From Edaphobacter sp. (GTDB lineage Bacteria; Acidobacteriota; Terriglobia; Terriglobales; Acidobacteriaceae): DNA of 41,413 nucleotides. This document shows positions 28,072 to 37,577 of the stretch, in pieces; position 1 is the stretch's first letter; every line of letters begins with the position of its first letter. Both the position numbers and the translations under genes were made by a program. The stretch spans positions 1 through 41,413 of the forward strand of contig JAOAPF010000071.1 of assembly GCA_025462755.1 (NCBI GenBank), given 5' to 3'. Under the pieces are notes generated by a model. That model made no database searches. It was given only the letters and a program-made list of their open reading frames with translations, and was not told the DNA's origin.

Positions 28072-29611
28072 TCACTGCGCCTGAGGCGTGAAAGCGATGC
28101 TGTGCAGTCCTGTTCCGAAATTCGGAAGCGGCGTTCCTTCTGGGGTCGTGCGTAAGGGCGTGACTGCGTGGCCGTCTACAAGAACATAGGTGCCGGAACG
28201 AGGCGGCTCGAGCAAGATCTTCGCCTCGTCGATACCGGACGGAATGTCGAGCGTGATGTGTTGGTTCTTCGCTTCTTTACGCACAGTGACACGAAGGCCT
28301 CCGTGCGGCGTGGGGACGGAGCCGCGCGCCCACGCAAATCCCAGCAGGTGCGGCCCGATGGTGACGGAACGGTATCCGTTGCGGGGGGGTGCGCACCCCG
28401 GGGGACCTGCTCGCTAAGCCATGTCGAGGGACCACTGGACCACCCGTGGGCGAGCGAGACGAAGAAGCCGCCGGTGCTTTCGGCCTGAGGGGAGAGGTGC
28501 GGTGTGTCCTTGGGCCAGCGCAGATCGTATGACTCCCAGAAGCTGGTCGCGCCTTCCGCGAGCATGCCGCCCCAGTAGGTGCGCATCCAGTCAAGCGCGG
28601 AGCGGGGATACCCCAGCCACGTCATGGCGCCGAGCACGACCAGTAGCCGCCCGGCAATTTCGCGCCCGAAGTCGAGCACCACCGAGGGCGCATCGGTATG
28701 GGTCGGCGGTGCCGTGTTCGTGGGGGAGAGGATCGCGAAGGGCTCCGCAGGTTTTGCGTCGATGAGGGCTTCAGTATTTTGGAAGGTGGTCCCGCCGGTG
28801 AAGCGATGTGTGACGGCGACGGGTAGCACATCATAGGTGCCGAGCGACGAGGACACTCCCTGGTAACCGGGCCACGCATACATACCTGCGTCGGCGGACC
28901 ACTGAAAGAGGTTGCCATCAGACTCTACGGGCGCCGAGCGAAGAGACGCACTTCCATGCGCTGTCGTTGAACGATGGCTGCGCCCACTCCCGGGTCTTTG
29001 TGTTGTCGTTGTTGGTTGATGCGACGGAGGAGCGCCAGCTCTTGTCGCTGATGGTCAGAACCGAGCCTTGCCGGTTGGGGCGCTGCGGCGAGCAGCTTTA
29101 CGACGAGAACTTCTCCGTAAGCGACCTGCTGCGTCGCGAGCGAGCCGTCGGCCGCGACGATGCCGCGTCCGCGAACGGCTTTGATGGCGATTTGGTTGGT
29201 TCCGGTCTTCAGCAGGGAGGCTGCATTAGCATGGAAGACGCGGAAACCGATGGGCGCGTCAATGTTCGAGGCGAAGTGGCCGAGCAGGTGCCCGAGAGGA
29301 AAACCTCGGCATCGCGCGGGCCTGCGAGGTAGAGCGTTGCTGCAATGTGCTGAGCTGAAAGGAGCCGCGGAAGAAGTGGGTTCGATGCGCTTCTGCTTCG
29401 CGTTCCACGGATAGCGAATGTGGTCGGGACGCAGCACGTGACGTCTCCTGCGGTCCAGAGGTACTGTTCCGAGAGGGAGCTTTGTATGACGGGACGGAGA
29501 TTGCGTGCGACATCGAGCGGTGAAGGGATGGGACGATGATGCTTGCTGTTCTCTCAGAGGGAGAAGCACAGAGAACGGAACCGTAAGCGAGATGAGCATT
29601 GCCAAACGCAT
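28072..29611 (-). pseudogene. Decayed alpha-L-rhamnosidase-type (GH78-like) gene lacking its catalytic core
   Basis: Pieces in all three minus frames join into one rhamnosidase-like protein. There is a signal-like start (MRLAMLISLTVPFSVLLPL), then RYPWNAKQKRIEP, THFFRGSF, ATLYLAGPRDAEVFL, HFASNIDAPIGFRVFH, AIKAVRGRGIVAADGS and VVLDFGREIAGRLLV from the N-terminal domains. At about 28640 this runs straight into GAMTWLGYPRSALDWMRTYW and GWSSGPSTWL, which belong near the end of the barrel. The barrel between them, including the catalytic motif region, is missing. Further frameshifts lie in a 5-G and a 7-G run (28400-28404 and 28383-28389) and upstream. The C-terminal domain (28072-28284) is still well kept. 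Decay therefore looks recent. It differs in sequence from the intact GH78 gene. Confidence 0.85.
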
Positions 29612-29643
29612 GGCATCTAATTTGCCTCATTCGACTATCAAGG

Positions 29644-29658
29644 AGGAAGCGTTTTCCT
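29644..29658. promoter_or_regulatory. Candidate LacI-family operator (upstream of rhamnosidase pseudogene)
   Basis: AGGAAGCGTTTTCCT is an inverted repeat around a CpG with one unpaired base. It lies 33 bp upstream of the pseudogene start at 29611. On the minus strand it contains GGAAAACGCTTCC, matching the palindromes at the active glycan genes. No clear promoter could be placed around it. Confidence 0.6.
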
Positions 29659-29817
29659 TGACGGGCGAAGTATCCGCGAAGGCGCACCTTCTTGAACAGG
29701 CTGCGGCTCTCACCCAAAGATGTCATATCGCATGGCCACAATCTCTCGTAGGATGACCGAAGCAGCTGTGTTCCCATTCTAACGGTAACAAATAATGAAT
29801 CTAGAGGATCCAAATCT

Positions 29818-30266
29818 ATGTTAGATCAGCGCGTCGATGCCGCACCATCCTCAGTCCCAGATCCGACTCGCCAAGTCATTCCACACCTTTGCTGGGCGAT
29901 CGGAGTACGATCGGCAAATCACTGCTTATCAAAGGGGAGATTACCGGCTCAGAATCCCTGTACATCGAAGGGAAGATTGAGGGGTCTATTAACCTACCGG
30001 GCGATCGGGTGACGGTGGGGCGAAACGGCCGGGTTTCAGCTGGTATCGCAGCGCGGGATATCGTAGTCTTGGGCGAGGTGCTTGGCAGCTGTAAAGCAAG
30101 TGATCATCTTGATATTCGCAGCGAGGGCTCCTTGTATGGAGACGTCGTAGTCTCGCGGATTTCCGTTGAGGATGGAGCCTTGGTGACAGGGAGCATCGAC
30201 ATACGAAAGCAATCCGTGCTTGATGCAGTGGAGGATGAGCAAGTTGAATGTTCGCGGGTGAACTAA
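29818..30266 (+). pseudogene. Bactofilin (polymer-forming cytoskeletal protein), probably frameshifted
   Basis: Bactofilins form polymers of right-handed beta-helices at the membrane and shape cells or place envelope enzymes. The core (29900-30200) is well kept: TIGKSLLIKGEITGSESLYI, then GSINLPGDRVTVGRNGRVSA, VVLGEV and SVEDGALVTGSIDIRK. In that frame translation could start at a TTG at 29889, without a good binding site. A proper start, ATG 29818 with AGAGGA nine bases upstream, opens another frame. It encodes the disordered, Pro/Ser-rich tail typical of the N-terminus (RVDAAPSSVPDPTRQ) up to about 29885. One insertion or deletion around 29880-29895 would join them. Either the gene is broken or it is expressed from TTG as a 125-aa core. 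No bacA partner gene is nearby. Confidence 0.7.
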
Positions 30267-30720
30267 GGTCGCGATCCTACACGGTCGGGCGCGACACGGT
30301 TCATGTTATCGCTGACAGAGGAGAACTCCGCGTTATGGACGGTTGACTGCGTTCGATCCGCGAGAGCGATGAGAGATGCGGGAGAGAGACAGAGAGAAAC
30401 GCGCGACAGGAGTCCGATCTCGTCGCGTGAGTCGTTGTCGTTGCTTCTTCCAAGGATGTGGATTTGGCGGTAGCGCCCCCGCGTACGCTGGGCTGGGAGT
30501 TGATGGGCTCGATCAATCCAAGCGCGTCTCTTGATAGAACGTTCAGGGAAGGGGTCACTTCCGAGCAACCATTTTACGAAGCCAAGTTAGAGTTGGAACA
30601 ACGGTTCACTGTGGTTACGCCATCAATCGCTACGAATGAGAACGAGCAAGGAGTCTCCTCGTCCTAGGACCTTCTTAAAGACTTCTTCTTCTGAATACCT
30701 CTACGCGGCACGTCGGCACT
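30267..30720. other. No firm gene; one small open frame
   Basis: An open frame from ATG 30503 to 30667 (+, 54 aa) has GGGAG four bases upstream and plausible residues (FYEAKLELEQRFTVV), but no known family. The rest shows nothing recognisable. Confidence 0.3.
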
Positions 30721-31164
30721 TCATCGTTCTTCATCGGAGTGCGACTCTATTACTTTCGTAAACACGCTGATGATGACCGAGCCGGGATCCGGGCTGATCG
30801 TGTAGAGGTATTTTTCGTCTTCCACCAAGACGAAGTACGTCGATGAAGTGATCCCTCGGGTTAGTGAGCTGTCGCAACACCCGATAAAATCTGAATTTAC
30901 CGTGTACGTGCCGCTGAAGGAAAAGAGACCGTCCATTCCATCGATGCTGATGTAATTCGTTGTGGAGAAGTTTCCTGCGCCTTTCGAAGGTCTATGTGCC
31001 TACCGCCGCGATATGCTGGGAGCTGGCTCGACGCTGCTACCGTCGATTTTGAATCCGTACTGTCCACGCAGCTTATTGATGGAGCATCTATGACCCGGTC
31101 CCTGGGCATGTGCAGCGCAACCAACCAGAGCGAGAACTACGAGATCGAACGAGATCTTCCTAAT
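30721..31164 (-). pseudogene. Broken small secreted protein (acidobacterial LRGxYGF / FSGTYTVN family)
   Basis: The remnant reads as a secreted protein of about 145 aa. It has a signal peptide (SFDLVVLALVGCAAHAQ), then LRGQYGFKIDG, then NFSTTNYISIDG and FSGTYTVNSDFIGC. This pattern is known to me from many uncharacterised acidobacterial exported proteins. A TAG at 31002-31000 splits the frame, and the neighbouring frame reads HIAAVGT, stop, TFE, closer to the family, so a frameshift pair is also likely. The expected ATG appears as ATT at 31164-31162. No function is known. Confidence 0.6.
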
Positions 31165-31279
31165 GACGGCGGTTGCCTGGTCCGGCGGGGAGAAGATCGT
31201 GTCAGCAGCGGCCATGTGAACTTGTCCTCGCCGTCGGAGATTAAGAATCCATCGACGAAGACAGTATGTGAAGTTTGTT

Positions 31280-32060
31280 CTAGGCGAGTCTTGAACGAAA
31301 TTGCTGAGAGTAGCGGCCCGGAGTTGAGCCCACCAAAGATAGGAACACGCGGTGCAGATGGTTCTGGTCCGCGAATCCACATTGCGCAGTTCCATCAGCG
31401 ATCGGTAGAACCCTGAGCAACTGCTTTGCACGCAGGATTCGGTGCTGCGGTTGGTAGGCGTGCGGAGTCAGGCCGAATCGCTGGCGGAATACTCGAACAG
31501 GATGAAATTTGTTCACTCCGGCAATCCGAACGAGTGCTGCGAGAGAGACACCGCGGACGAGACGCTCATGGAGGTAATCTCCCGCCTCTACCACCGTCGC
31601 GAGATCCGAAGTGGAAGTTTCCGGCTCCCTCCACGAACTGGCAATCGCCAGCAAGTAAGCGAAGGCGTTTAGGGAGCGGCTTTCGACCTCCGCAGGGGAG
31701 CCCCGGAATCAAAGCTCCTGTGCGCCGCGAGTAGGCAATTCCTCGCATGAGCGTTGTCCAAAACGGCGGTGCGGTGATGCAGGTTTCCTGATCCGCGGTA
31801 CCGAGATGGTGGAGCTATCTCCCTGAAGGTGCTCTCCGGACATAGAGCATGCGGAAGCTAACTCCCCGTGCGTCGAAGCCTGGTCCCGTATGCACCTGTC
31901 CGGCATTCAGAAGAACGACTTCTCCCGACGTCGCACGGTGAACCGCTCCTCCATATTCGAACTGTTCGACTCCGGCTCAATCAGACCGATGGCGAACTCG
32001 TCGTGCCAATGCGGTGCGAATGCGCGATCAGAGTAGCGGGCATGAAGAACCTCAATGTGT
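31280..32060 (-). pseudogene. Decayed AraC-family transcriptional regulator
   Basis: The C-terminal AraC DNA-binding domain is intact in one frame (31654-31280): GVSLAALVRIAGVNKFHPVR, then RQRFGLTPHAYQ and CGFADQNHLHRVF. The N-terminal sugar-binding cupin is spread over other frames: APHWHDEFAIGLIEP near 32020-31975, then FEYGGAVHRATSGEVVLLNA and GQVHTGPGFDARGVSFRMLY after a frameshift near 31970. At least two further shifts separate the cupin from the helix-turn-helix domain. The start is unclear. It would once have controlled nearby genes in response to a sugar or similar effector. Confidence 0.75.
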
Positions 32061-32209
32061 CCGGCAATGTTGACGGTCGAGCATCACGTCTGCTCCTTCA
32101 TGCCCGCTCCACGAGAAATTTGTTGCTCAAAGTTTAGATGCCTGGAATCACTGCAAAACCGCAATTTCGTACAAGACGAGCCTTGCTGCTCTACCGACGT
32201 GCCGGTAAG

Positions 32210-32530
32210 ACATTCGGCGCAGGTACTGGATCCTGGCCACTACTGGATCCCGAATGAGTGCATCGATCTGTTATCGCCGACTGAGAGGCCCATTCACATG
32301 GAAGAGCTTGCCAGCGAGGTGCGGGTGAGCCCTCCCGCTACGCATAGCCGGTTTAGCCCAGTTACTTCGATGAGCCCGCTTCAGTTTCAGAATTAGTTGC
32401 GGCTGCAGGAGGCTCGCCGCCTCTTTCTTTCGCAGTCTCTCGATGCCGGCACAGCCTGTCGGCGTGTAGCCGGATCCATCCGACATCTAGCGGACCGGGG
32501 GGACAGGGCAGCCGTTGCAGATGGCGGTAA
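32210..32530 (+). pseudogene. Remnant of a second AraC-family regulator (AraC_N type)
   Basis: RPIHMEELASEVRVSPPA, FSPVTSMSPLQFQ and LRLQEARRLFLSQSLDA match the helix-turn-helix region of AraC regulators of the AraC_N class, where the usual text is MSPLQFQKQLRLQEARRL. A TAG at 32394-32396 falls inside that motif. The second helix-turn-helix after 32455 is frameshifted and the N-terminal domain is not recognisable. It faces the other AraC remnant and runs into the next gene. Confidence 0.65.
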
Positions 32531-32636
32531 GGAGAACCAACTGCTAACGTTAGAGTCGCGGAAGATTCTTCAGGAGACTCAGGCGGTGAATAGCAGAAGC
32601 AATTTGTCTTTGTTGGTATTGTCGGTAAGGCGGTCG

Positions 32637-34799
32637 ATGAGAGCTCAAGTGGTTTCTCTCTTCCAGTTCTGCAGGCATCACCCGGACTATGGCTTGCTTG
32701 CCTTCCTAGCGGCGGCTGTGCTGTCTCCAGTCTGTGCGCTGGCGCAGCAGTCCAGTGCACACCGACCGCCCGCAGCTCCGCTGATCGCTAACGATCCATA
32801 CTTCAGTGTCTGGTCGATGGGCGACAAGCTGACAGACACTCCGACGAAGCATTGGTCGGAAGCAGCACAGCCGCTGACGGGGCTTATCCGAATTGATGGG
32901 CATCCGCTTCGCTGGATGGGTACGCAGCCTCGTCAACGTCCGAACTTGCCACGCATCGATGCAATGCAGCAGGATGCGCTGGAGGTGACGCCTCTTCACA
33001 CTAGATACCGGCTTTCGGCGTTGGGTGTCGAGTTGCAGGTGAGCTTTTTCACTCCATCCTTTCCGCAGCAGCTCGATGTGCTTTCGAGGCCGGTCACCTA
33101 TCTCACATGGTCTGCGCGGTCGACGGACAATTCGGCGCATCAGGTGGAGCTGCTACTCGACGTCAGCCCACAGATTGCAGTCAATGGGAATGCGCAGCAG
33201 GTAACGTGGGGGCGCTCCCGCGCGGGCACCTTGACGGTGTTGAACGTGGGTACGCAAGAGCAGGCGAGTCTGCACCAGTCCGGCGACCGGATCCGCATCG
33301 ATTGGGGCTATTTCCACCTGGCTGTGCCGGACGCGGAGAGTGCAACGCCAGAGATATCCACGACCGCGATGACGGAGTTCGTAGGCGAGGGGACGCTCGC
33401 AGACGTCGACGATCTAGACATGCCACGCGCGGCTGATAGTACCCGTGGTCCGGCTGCCCATTTGGCGGTAGAACTTTCGCTTGGCAAGGTGACATCGGCT
33501 GCGGTGGAGCGGCACATCCTGCTGGCCTACACCGAAGGCGATGCGATCGAGTATCTTGGAAGAAGGCTGCGGCCCTATTGGCAGCGAAACGGTATGACTA
33601 CCAGCGCTATGCTCTCGCAGGCGGAGCAGGACTACTCTTCGCTCGAGAGCCGAGGTAACAAGTTCGATGCCGAGCTTACGGCAGACATGGTGAAGGCTGG
33701 AGGCGAAGAGTATGGCTATCTGACTTCGCTGGTATTTCGCCAGGCGATTGCCGCGCACAAGCTCGTCGCTGACGTGGACGGAACTCCGATGCTGTTCTCT
33801 AAGGAGAACGACAGCAATGGCTGCATCGACACGGTGGATGTAACTTATCCGTCTTCTCCATTCTTTCTGCTGTTCAACCCCGAACTACTCAAGGCGCAGT
33901 TGGAACCACTAATGCGCTACGCAGCGCTCCCGCGCTGGCGGTTTCCATTCGCTCCGCATGATCTGGGAACGTATCCCCTGGCGAACGGCCAAGTGTACGG
34001 CGGAGGGGAGACGAACGAAACAGACCAGATGCCGATTGAGGAGAGCGGCAACCTGATCCTGATGATCGCCGCGTTGGAGCGCAGTGAAGGGAACTGGGAC
34101 TTTGCCCGGCACTATATGCCTGAGCTGATGAAGTGGGCAGCCTACCTTGCGAACAAAGGCATGGACCCGGAAAACCAGTTGAGCACCGACGACTTCGCGG
34201 GCCATTTGGCGCACAATACAAACTTGTCGATCAAGGCCATCGAAGCCCTAGGAGCGTTCGTCGAGATCGCGAAGAATGTTGGAGACAGAGAACTTGCCGC
34301 GCGTTATGAAAGGCTGGTGCTTCCGATGCCTGCGCGCTGGGAAGAGATGGCACGTGACGGCGACCACTACAAGCTGGCGTTCGATCAGAAGGGAACGTGG
34401 AGCCAGAAATACAATCTCGTGTGGGACGACATTCTGAATCTGCATCTCTTCCCTCCAAAGATTAAACAGATCGAATGGGCGTTCTATTCGAAACAGATGC
34501 AACCGTACGGGCTTCCACTGGACAATCGCAAGACGATTACCAAACTCGATTGGGAGGTTTGGACGGCGACGTTAGCCGATAATCCGCAGCAGTCTCAGGA
34601 CCTTCTGCATCGGCTGGTAACGTGGGCGGATACAACACCTTCTCGCGTCCCCACAACGGATTTTTACGACACGGTTTCGGGAAAACAGATGGGCTTTCAG
34701 GCACGTTCAGTTGTGGGTGGCATCTTCATCAAGGCGCTTCTTGATTCGCAAATTGCGGAGAGATGGAAGTTGAAGTCCACAGCACCGCAGGACAAGTAA
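32637..34799 (+). CDS. Secreted glutaminase A-like protein (GtaA_N / DUF4965 / six-hairpin family)
   Basis: A 720-aa protein with a signal peptide (LLAFLAAAVLSPVCALAQQ). The N-terminal GtaA-like beta-domain contains APLIANDPYFSVWS and KLTDTPTKHWSEA. A six-hairpin domain (about 330-650) follows, with FSKENDSNGCIDTVDVTYP, EESGNLILMIAA and NKGMDPENQLSTDDFAGH. The family is named after a fungal extracellular glutaminase, but most bacterial members are uncharacterised and their (alpha/alpha)6-like fold also resembles glycosidases. The open frame extends to 32397 through the AraC remnant. I choose ATG 32637 because AAGG lies seven bases upstream and the signal peptide follows. It is the only intact gene in the decayed stretch. 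Substrate is uncertain. Confidence 0.82.
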   Translation: MRAQVVSLFQFCRHHPDYGLLAFLAAAVLSPVCALAQQSSAHRPPAAPLIANDPYFSVWSMGDKLTDTPTKHWSEAAQPLTGLIRIDGHPLRWMGTQPRQRPNLPRIDAMQQDALEVTPLHTRYRLSALGVELQVSFFTPSFPQQLDVLSRPVTYLTWSARSTDNSAHQVELLLDVSPQIAVNGNAQQVTWGRSRAGTLTVLNVGTQEQASLHQSGDRIRIDWGYFHLAVPDAESATPEISTTAMTEFVGEGTLADVDDLDMPRAADSTRGPAAHLAVELSLGKVTSAAVERHILLAYTEGDAIEYLGRRLRPYWQRNGMTTSAMLSQAEQDYSSLESRGNKFDAELTADMVKAGGEEYGYLTSLVFRQAIAAHKLVADVDGTPMLFSKENDSNGCIDTVDVTYPSSPFFLLFNPELLKAQLEPLMRYAALPRWRFPFAPHDLGTYPLANGQVYGGGETNETDQMPIEESGNLILMIAALERSEGNWDFARHYMPELMKWAAYLANKGMDPENQLSTDDFAGHLAHNTNLSIKAIEALGAFVEIAKNVGDRELAARYERLVLPMPARWEEMARDGDHYKLAFDQKGTWSQKYNLVWDDILNLHLFPPKIKQIEWAFYSKQMQPYGLPLDNRKTITKLDWEVWTATLADNPQQSQDLLHRLVTWADTTPSRVPTTDFYDTVSGKQMGFQARSVVGGIFIKALLDSQIAERWKLKSTAPQDK

Positions 34800-35843
34800 C
34801 CCGGTGCGGCCATGTGGCTCGGTCATGATTTTTCGATAACGAGATGGCTCCGAGGCCAAGGATAGGTCAAAGAGTGCAAAAGCGAACGGATCGAAGTGGG
34901 AAATCCTCGAACCGTATTGATAGCGATCCACGCCAAAAGATGACGACACGGAGAAGCACCTACGAGAAACACCCGCGAAGCGAGCTATGCTGCGCTGCAG
35001 CGGGAATGTCAGTAGAAGCGTTGTGAATCTGCAAGGAGAATCACTAATCGTATAGGGACCAGCGCCATCCTAAGGTGAAGAAAGAGAGAGTACAGGAGGG
35101 ATGTTGAAGAAAGGCACTGGCGAACCGAGTAATCTACGAGAATTCGATATACGTTAGCGCGAAACGTTGGAGGAGGCGGAACAACGTGGAGATCGCGCTG
35201 AGCAGAAATTGCGGGAGCTTAAGCGCGCGTAGGTCCAGATCGAAATGAGCGGAAGGGAAGTGCTCCCCAACAAAATGACCCAGTTCAGGACCTACGCAGG
35301 GACGCCATGATGGCACATCTGCTTGACTCTCGATCCAGGCAAAGATCTAGGGCATTACAGCCGGCTTGTTTCGCGATCGTGGCTTCTCGATTTCTGTCGG
35401 ATGAGGAACTCAGCATTGGCTAATGAAGGCCAGGGATTTTAACGCTGTGAAAGCATCCGCGATTCTTCGCCCAGCTAAAGGACGGGACTGCCAGGCCGCT
35501 TTGGCGCGAACGCATTCTGCAATGGCAAGCAGAGCAGGAATTTCCGATTCTGCCTCATCCAGATGATCCAGACTGCGGGAATGTCTACAAGAGCTTAGGT
35601 TCCTGACAAATGTTATGAACACATCGACATCTATCAGGCGAGAAAGCTGCGATAGCGTCGATAGCGTCATAGAGAGCCTTTGGCTTGCGAGTGATTCGTT
35701 ACTAGGCCGCAGAAGATCAGAGAGTGTTTCCAATATCGTCCCATCTTCGATCCGGGTTCGGTCTGTACTTTCAAGCCGAAGCCGCGTGGCTTATGGTGTT
35801 GGTACGCTTGGCGAAATGAGTCTGAGTGGGCCAAAGGGGCACA
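34800..35843. other. Long stretch without a supported gene
   Basis: Small open frames occur on both strands. The most protein-like is 35410-35733 (-), leucine-rich but starting at TTG without a good binding site. Around 35160-35230 (+) a short charged, coiled-coil-like piece (LEEAEQRGDRAEQKLRELKR) ends at a stop. I see no family match, so this may be decayed coding sequence. Confidence 0.35.
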
Positions 35844-36229
35844 GTGAACTTGCCTTATCAACTTCTCGCGTTGTTTGTTCTTGCGCTTCCTATCGCATCG
35901 ATTGCGTGGACGATCACTCACGAAGAGGCAGTGAGTGAATTTCGTGATATATGTGTCGGCAAGACGCAACCTGTCGGCACATTTACGAGCGTAAGTTCTT
36001 CTATCTCCTTACCTGTGAATATTGCTTCAGCCACTACGTTACCGCAATTTTCCTATTTATCACTCGCTACAACTTTATTCGCCGACTGGCGAGGGTATCT
36101 AATCGCAGGCTCTTCTCTGGTCTCGGTGGCAAATGTTTACATGAGCGCTTTTGGCAGGCTTCGACTCGATTTAAGAAAAAGCGCCTCGATATCAAGAACG
36201 AAGAGTCGAAAGCTGAGACCGGCGGTTAG
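35844..36229 (+). pseudogene. Frameshifted DUF1360-like membrane protein
   Basis: A GTG start at 35844 with AAGGGG upstream opens a frame with one membrane segment (LPYQLLALFVLALPIASIAW). The conserved cysteine-containing segment ERKFFYLLTCEYCFSHYVTA is in the next frame (about 35985-36080), TLFADWRGYLIAGSSLVSVA returns to the first (about 36085-36175), and KKRLDIKNEESKAE is again in the second. Three indels would restore one protein of about 125 aa with three membrane segments, resembling DUF1360. Function is unknown even for intact members. Confidence 0.7.
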
Positions 36230-37309
36230 CCTTTGTAGTGTGTCATGAAAGGGCTCCACGTATGTTGATCATTTAAATGCTCAGATTGATATAGATTCTG
36301 CTGGTTTGGCATGAACCTACGCAATCTTTTCTAAGTCGAGGAAGGTGGGCCGGTCTTCGACAGATCGCTACGATGATAGTGAAGATTTAGCAGTACGACA
36401 GCGCGATCACGAAACTCACCTCGGATATGGATCAGACAACGGGGGCTACCTATTCGGGTCAGACCAAGACAGAACTGGTCGCTCGAGCCAGATAGCGGCG
36501 CAGGAAAGGTGTACAACTGAAGCCGGCCTGGGATTCGGACAATAAAGAGTGGTCCCGGATCTTCCCCTGTGAGAAGGCGAGTTGGGCAGCAGGAGGAAGT
36601 CGAACCGAGCGACTGTACGGACTAGATGGCGCGCTGCCTTTTTGATATACGTTCTGGTGCATATTTCAATGCTGATTTAGCGCAAGTAGTGCGACGGAAT
36701 GCAAAAGATGCTCGGTCCACGTCAGTTTAAATTCACGGACCTTATGCTATACGAGCGACTCTGCGCGACTCAATGCAGATTGTCCAAAAGTGGACCTAAA
36801 ATCGGCAAATCCCAATCAGTCGTAGGGGGTAAAGTTCTCCTCCGGGCACCACCATTTCTTATCTGTAAATACATAACCCAGATAGGTCCTGTTGCCTCCA
36901 ATCAGCAAACCGCGAACAGGAAAGTAGCGATCTACAGGTGAAGGCAATGGCGTTTGGGTAAAGTCCCCATCCTATTTCAACCCCAGAAACCCGAAGCCCC
37001 AGAACGATAACATCCTAGTATCAGATGTGGAGCGCGCAGCGCGTCTGATCTCGCGGAACTTTGCTCCGAGCATTGCGGCAATCAAGATTCGTTAGGACGC
37101 TGCTCCTCTGAAGGAACGCGTCCTAGGCAATGTGCGACCGATGTTGAATGCGCTTCTGGGAGCGTTGGCAGTTGCCAAATCCGCATCTGGCTTAGAAGTA
37201 GGTCGGAGCAGGAAAGACCGCCTGGTCCGGCGTCGCCTCAGACCGCGCCCTGTACGCCGCGTTCTGGTACCTTTGTGCCAGGCATCGAACATCATGGCGG
37301 AGGAATGAT
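36230..37309. other. Degenerate stretch with coding-like scraps
   Basis: No intact gene is present. Two scraps look protein-derived. On the + strand, 36390-36480 reads QYDSAITKLTSDMDQ then ATYSGQTKTELVARA, bounded by stops. On the - strand, 36971-36816 reads PLPSPVDRYFPVRGLLIGGN then TYLGYVFTDKKWWCPEENF up to a stop, without a start codon. I recognise neither family. Confidence 0.35.
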
Positions 37310-37577
37310 CGCCAACAATCTCCGAGGTGAAGCTGCCGACTCACTCGAAATGAAAACGATACGACCCCAGTCTTTCTTCAGCATCTCCGAGAGATAGTAC
37401 CGCGCGAGTCTGACTCCGCTCATGACGTTGCCCTCGAAGAAACGGTACCAGTCCTGATCGGAGATCTCCGCAAACAGCCTCGGCTCGAAGATACGGACAG
37501 TTCACCAGCACATCGCCAGCGGGCAGTTTTGCAATTACCGTCTCTGCTCCCGCTGCACCCAGAAACTGCTCCCCCAT
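37310..37577 (-). pseudogene. Fragment of a short-chain dehydrogenase/reductase
   Basis: AETVIAKLPAGDVLVN, just before the usual NNxG motif of SDR oxidoreductases, is followed after a frameshift by the DWYRFFEVNVMSGVRLAR-like region in another frame (about 37470-37390), and then by a WGRIVFIS-like piece near 37350. The nucleotide-binding glycine motif upstream and the Tyr-x-x-x-Lys part downstream are missing. Several indels make it non-functional. Confidence 0.6.

Noticed and set aside
29259..29813. 184-codon minus-strand open frame as a separate gene
   Set aside because: It contains one segment of the rhamnosidase pseudogene (THFFRGSF) but otherwise reads out of frame; treated as part of the pseudogene.
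32397..32636. Extended N-terminus of the GtaA-like protein
   Set aside because: These codons are AraC remnant sequence; the signal peptide and ribosome binding site support the start at 32637.
37341..37362. GAAAACG half-site
   Set aside because: It lies in the conserved GRIVFIS-coding part of the SDR fragment and is explained by codon use.
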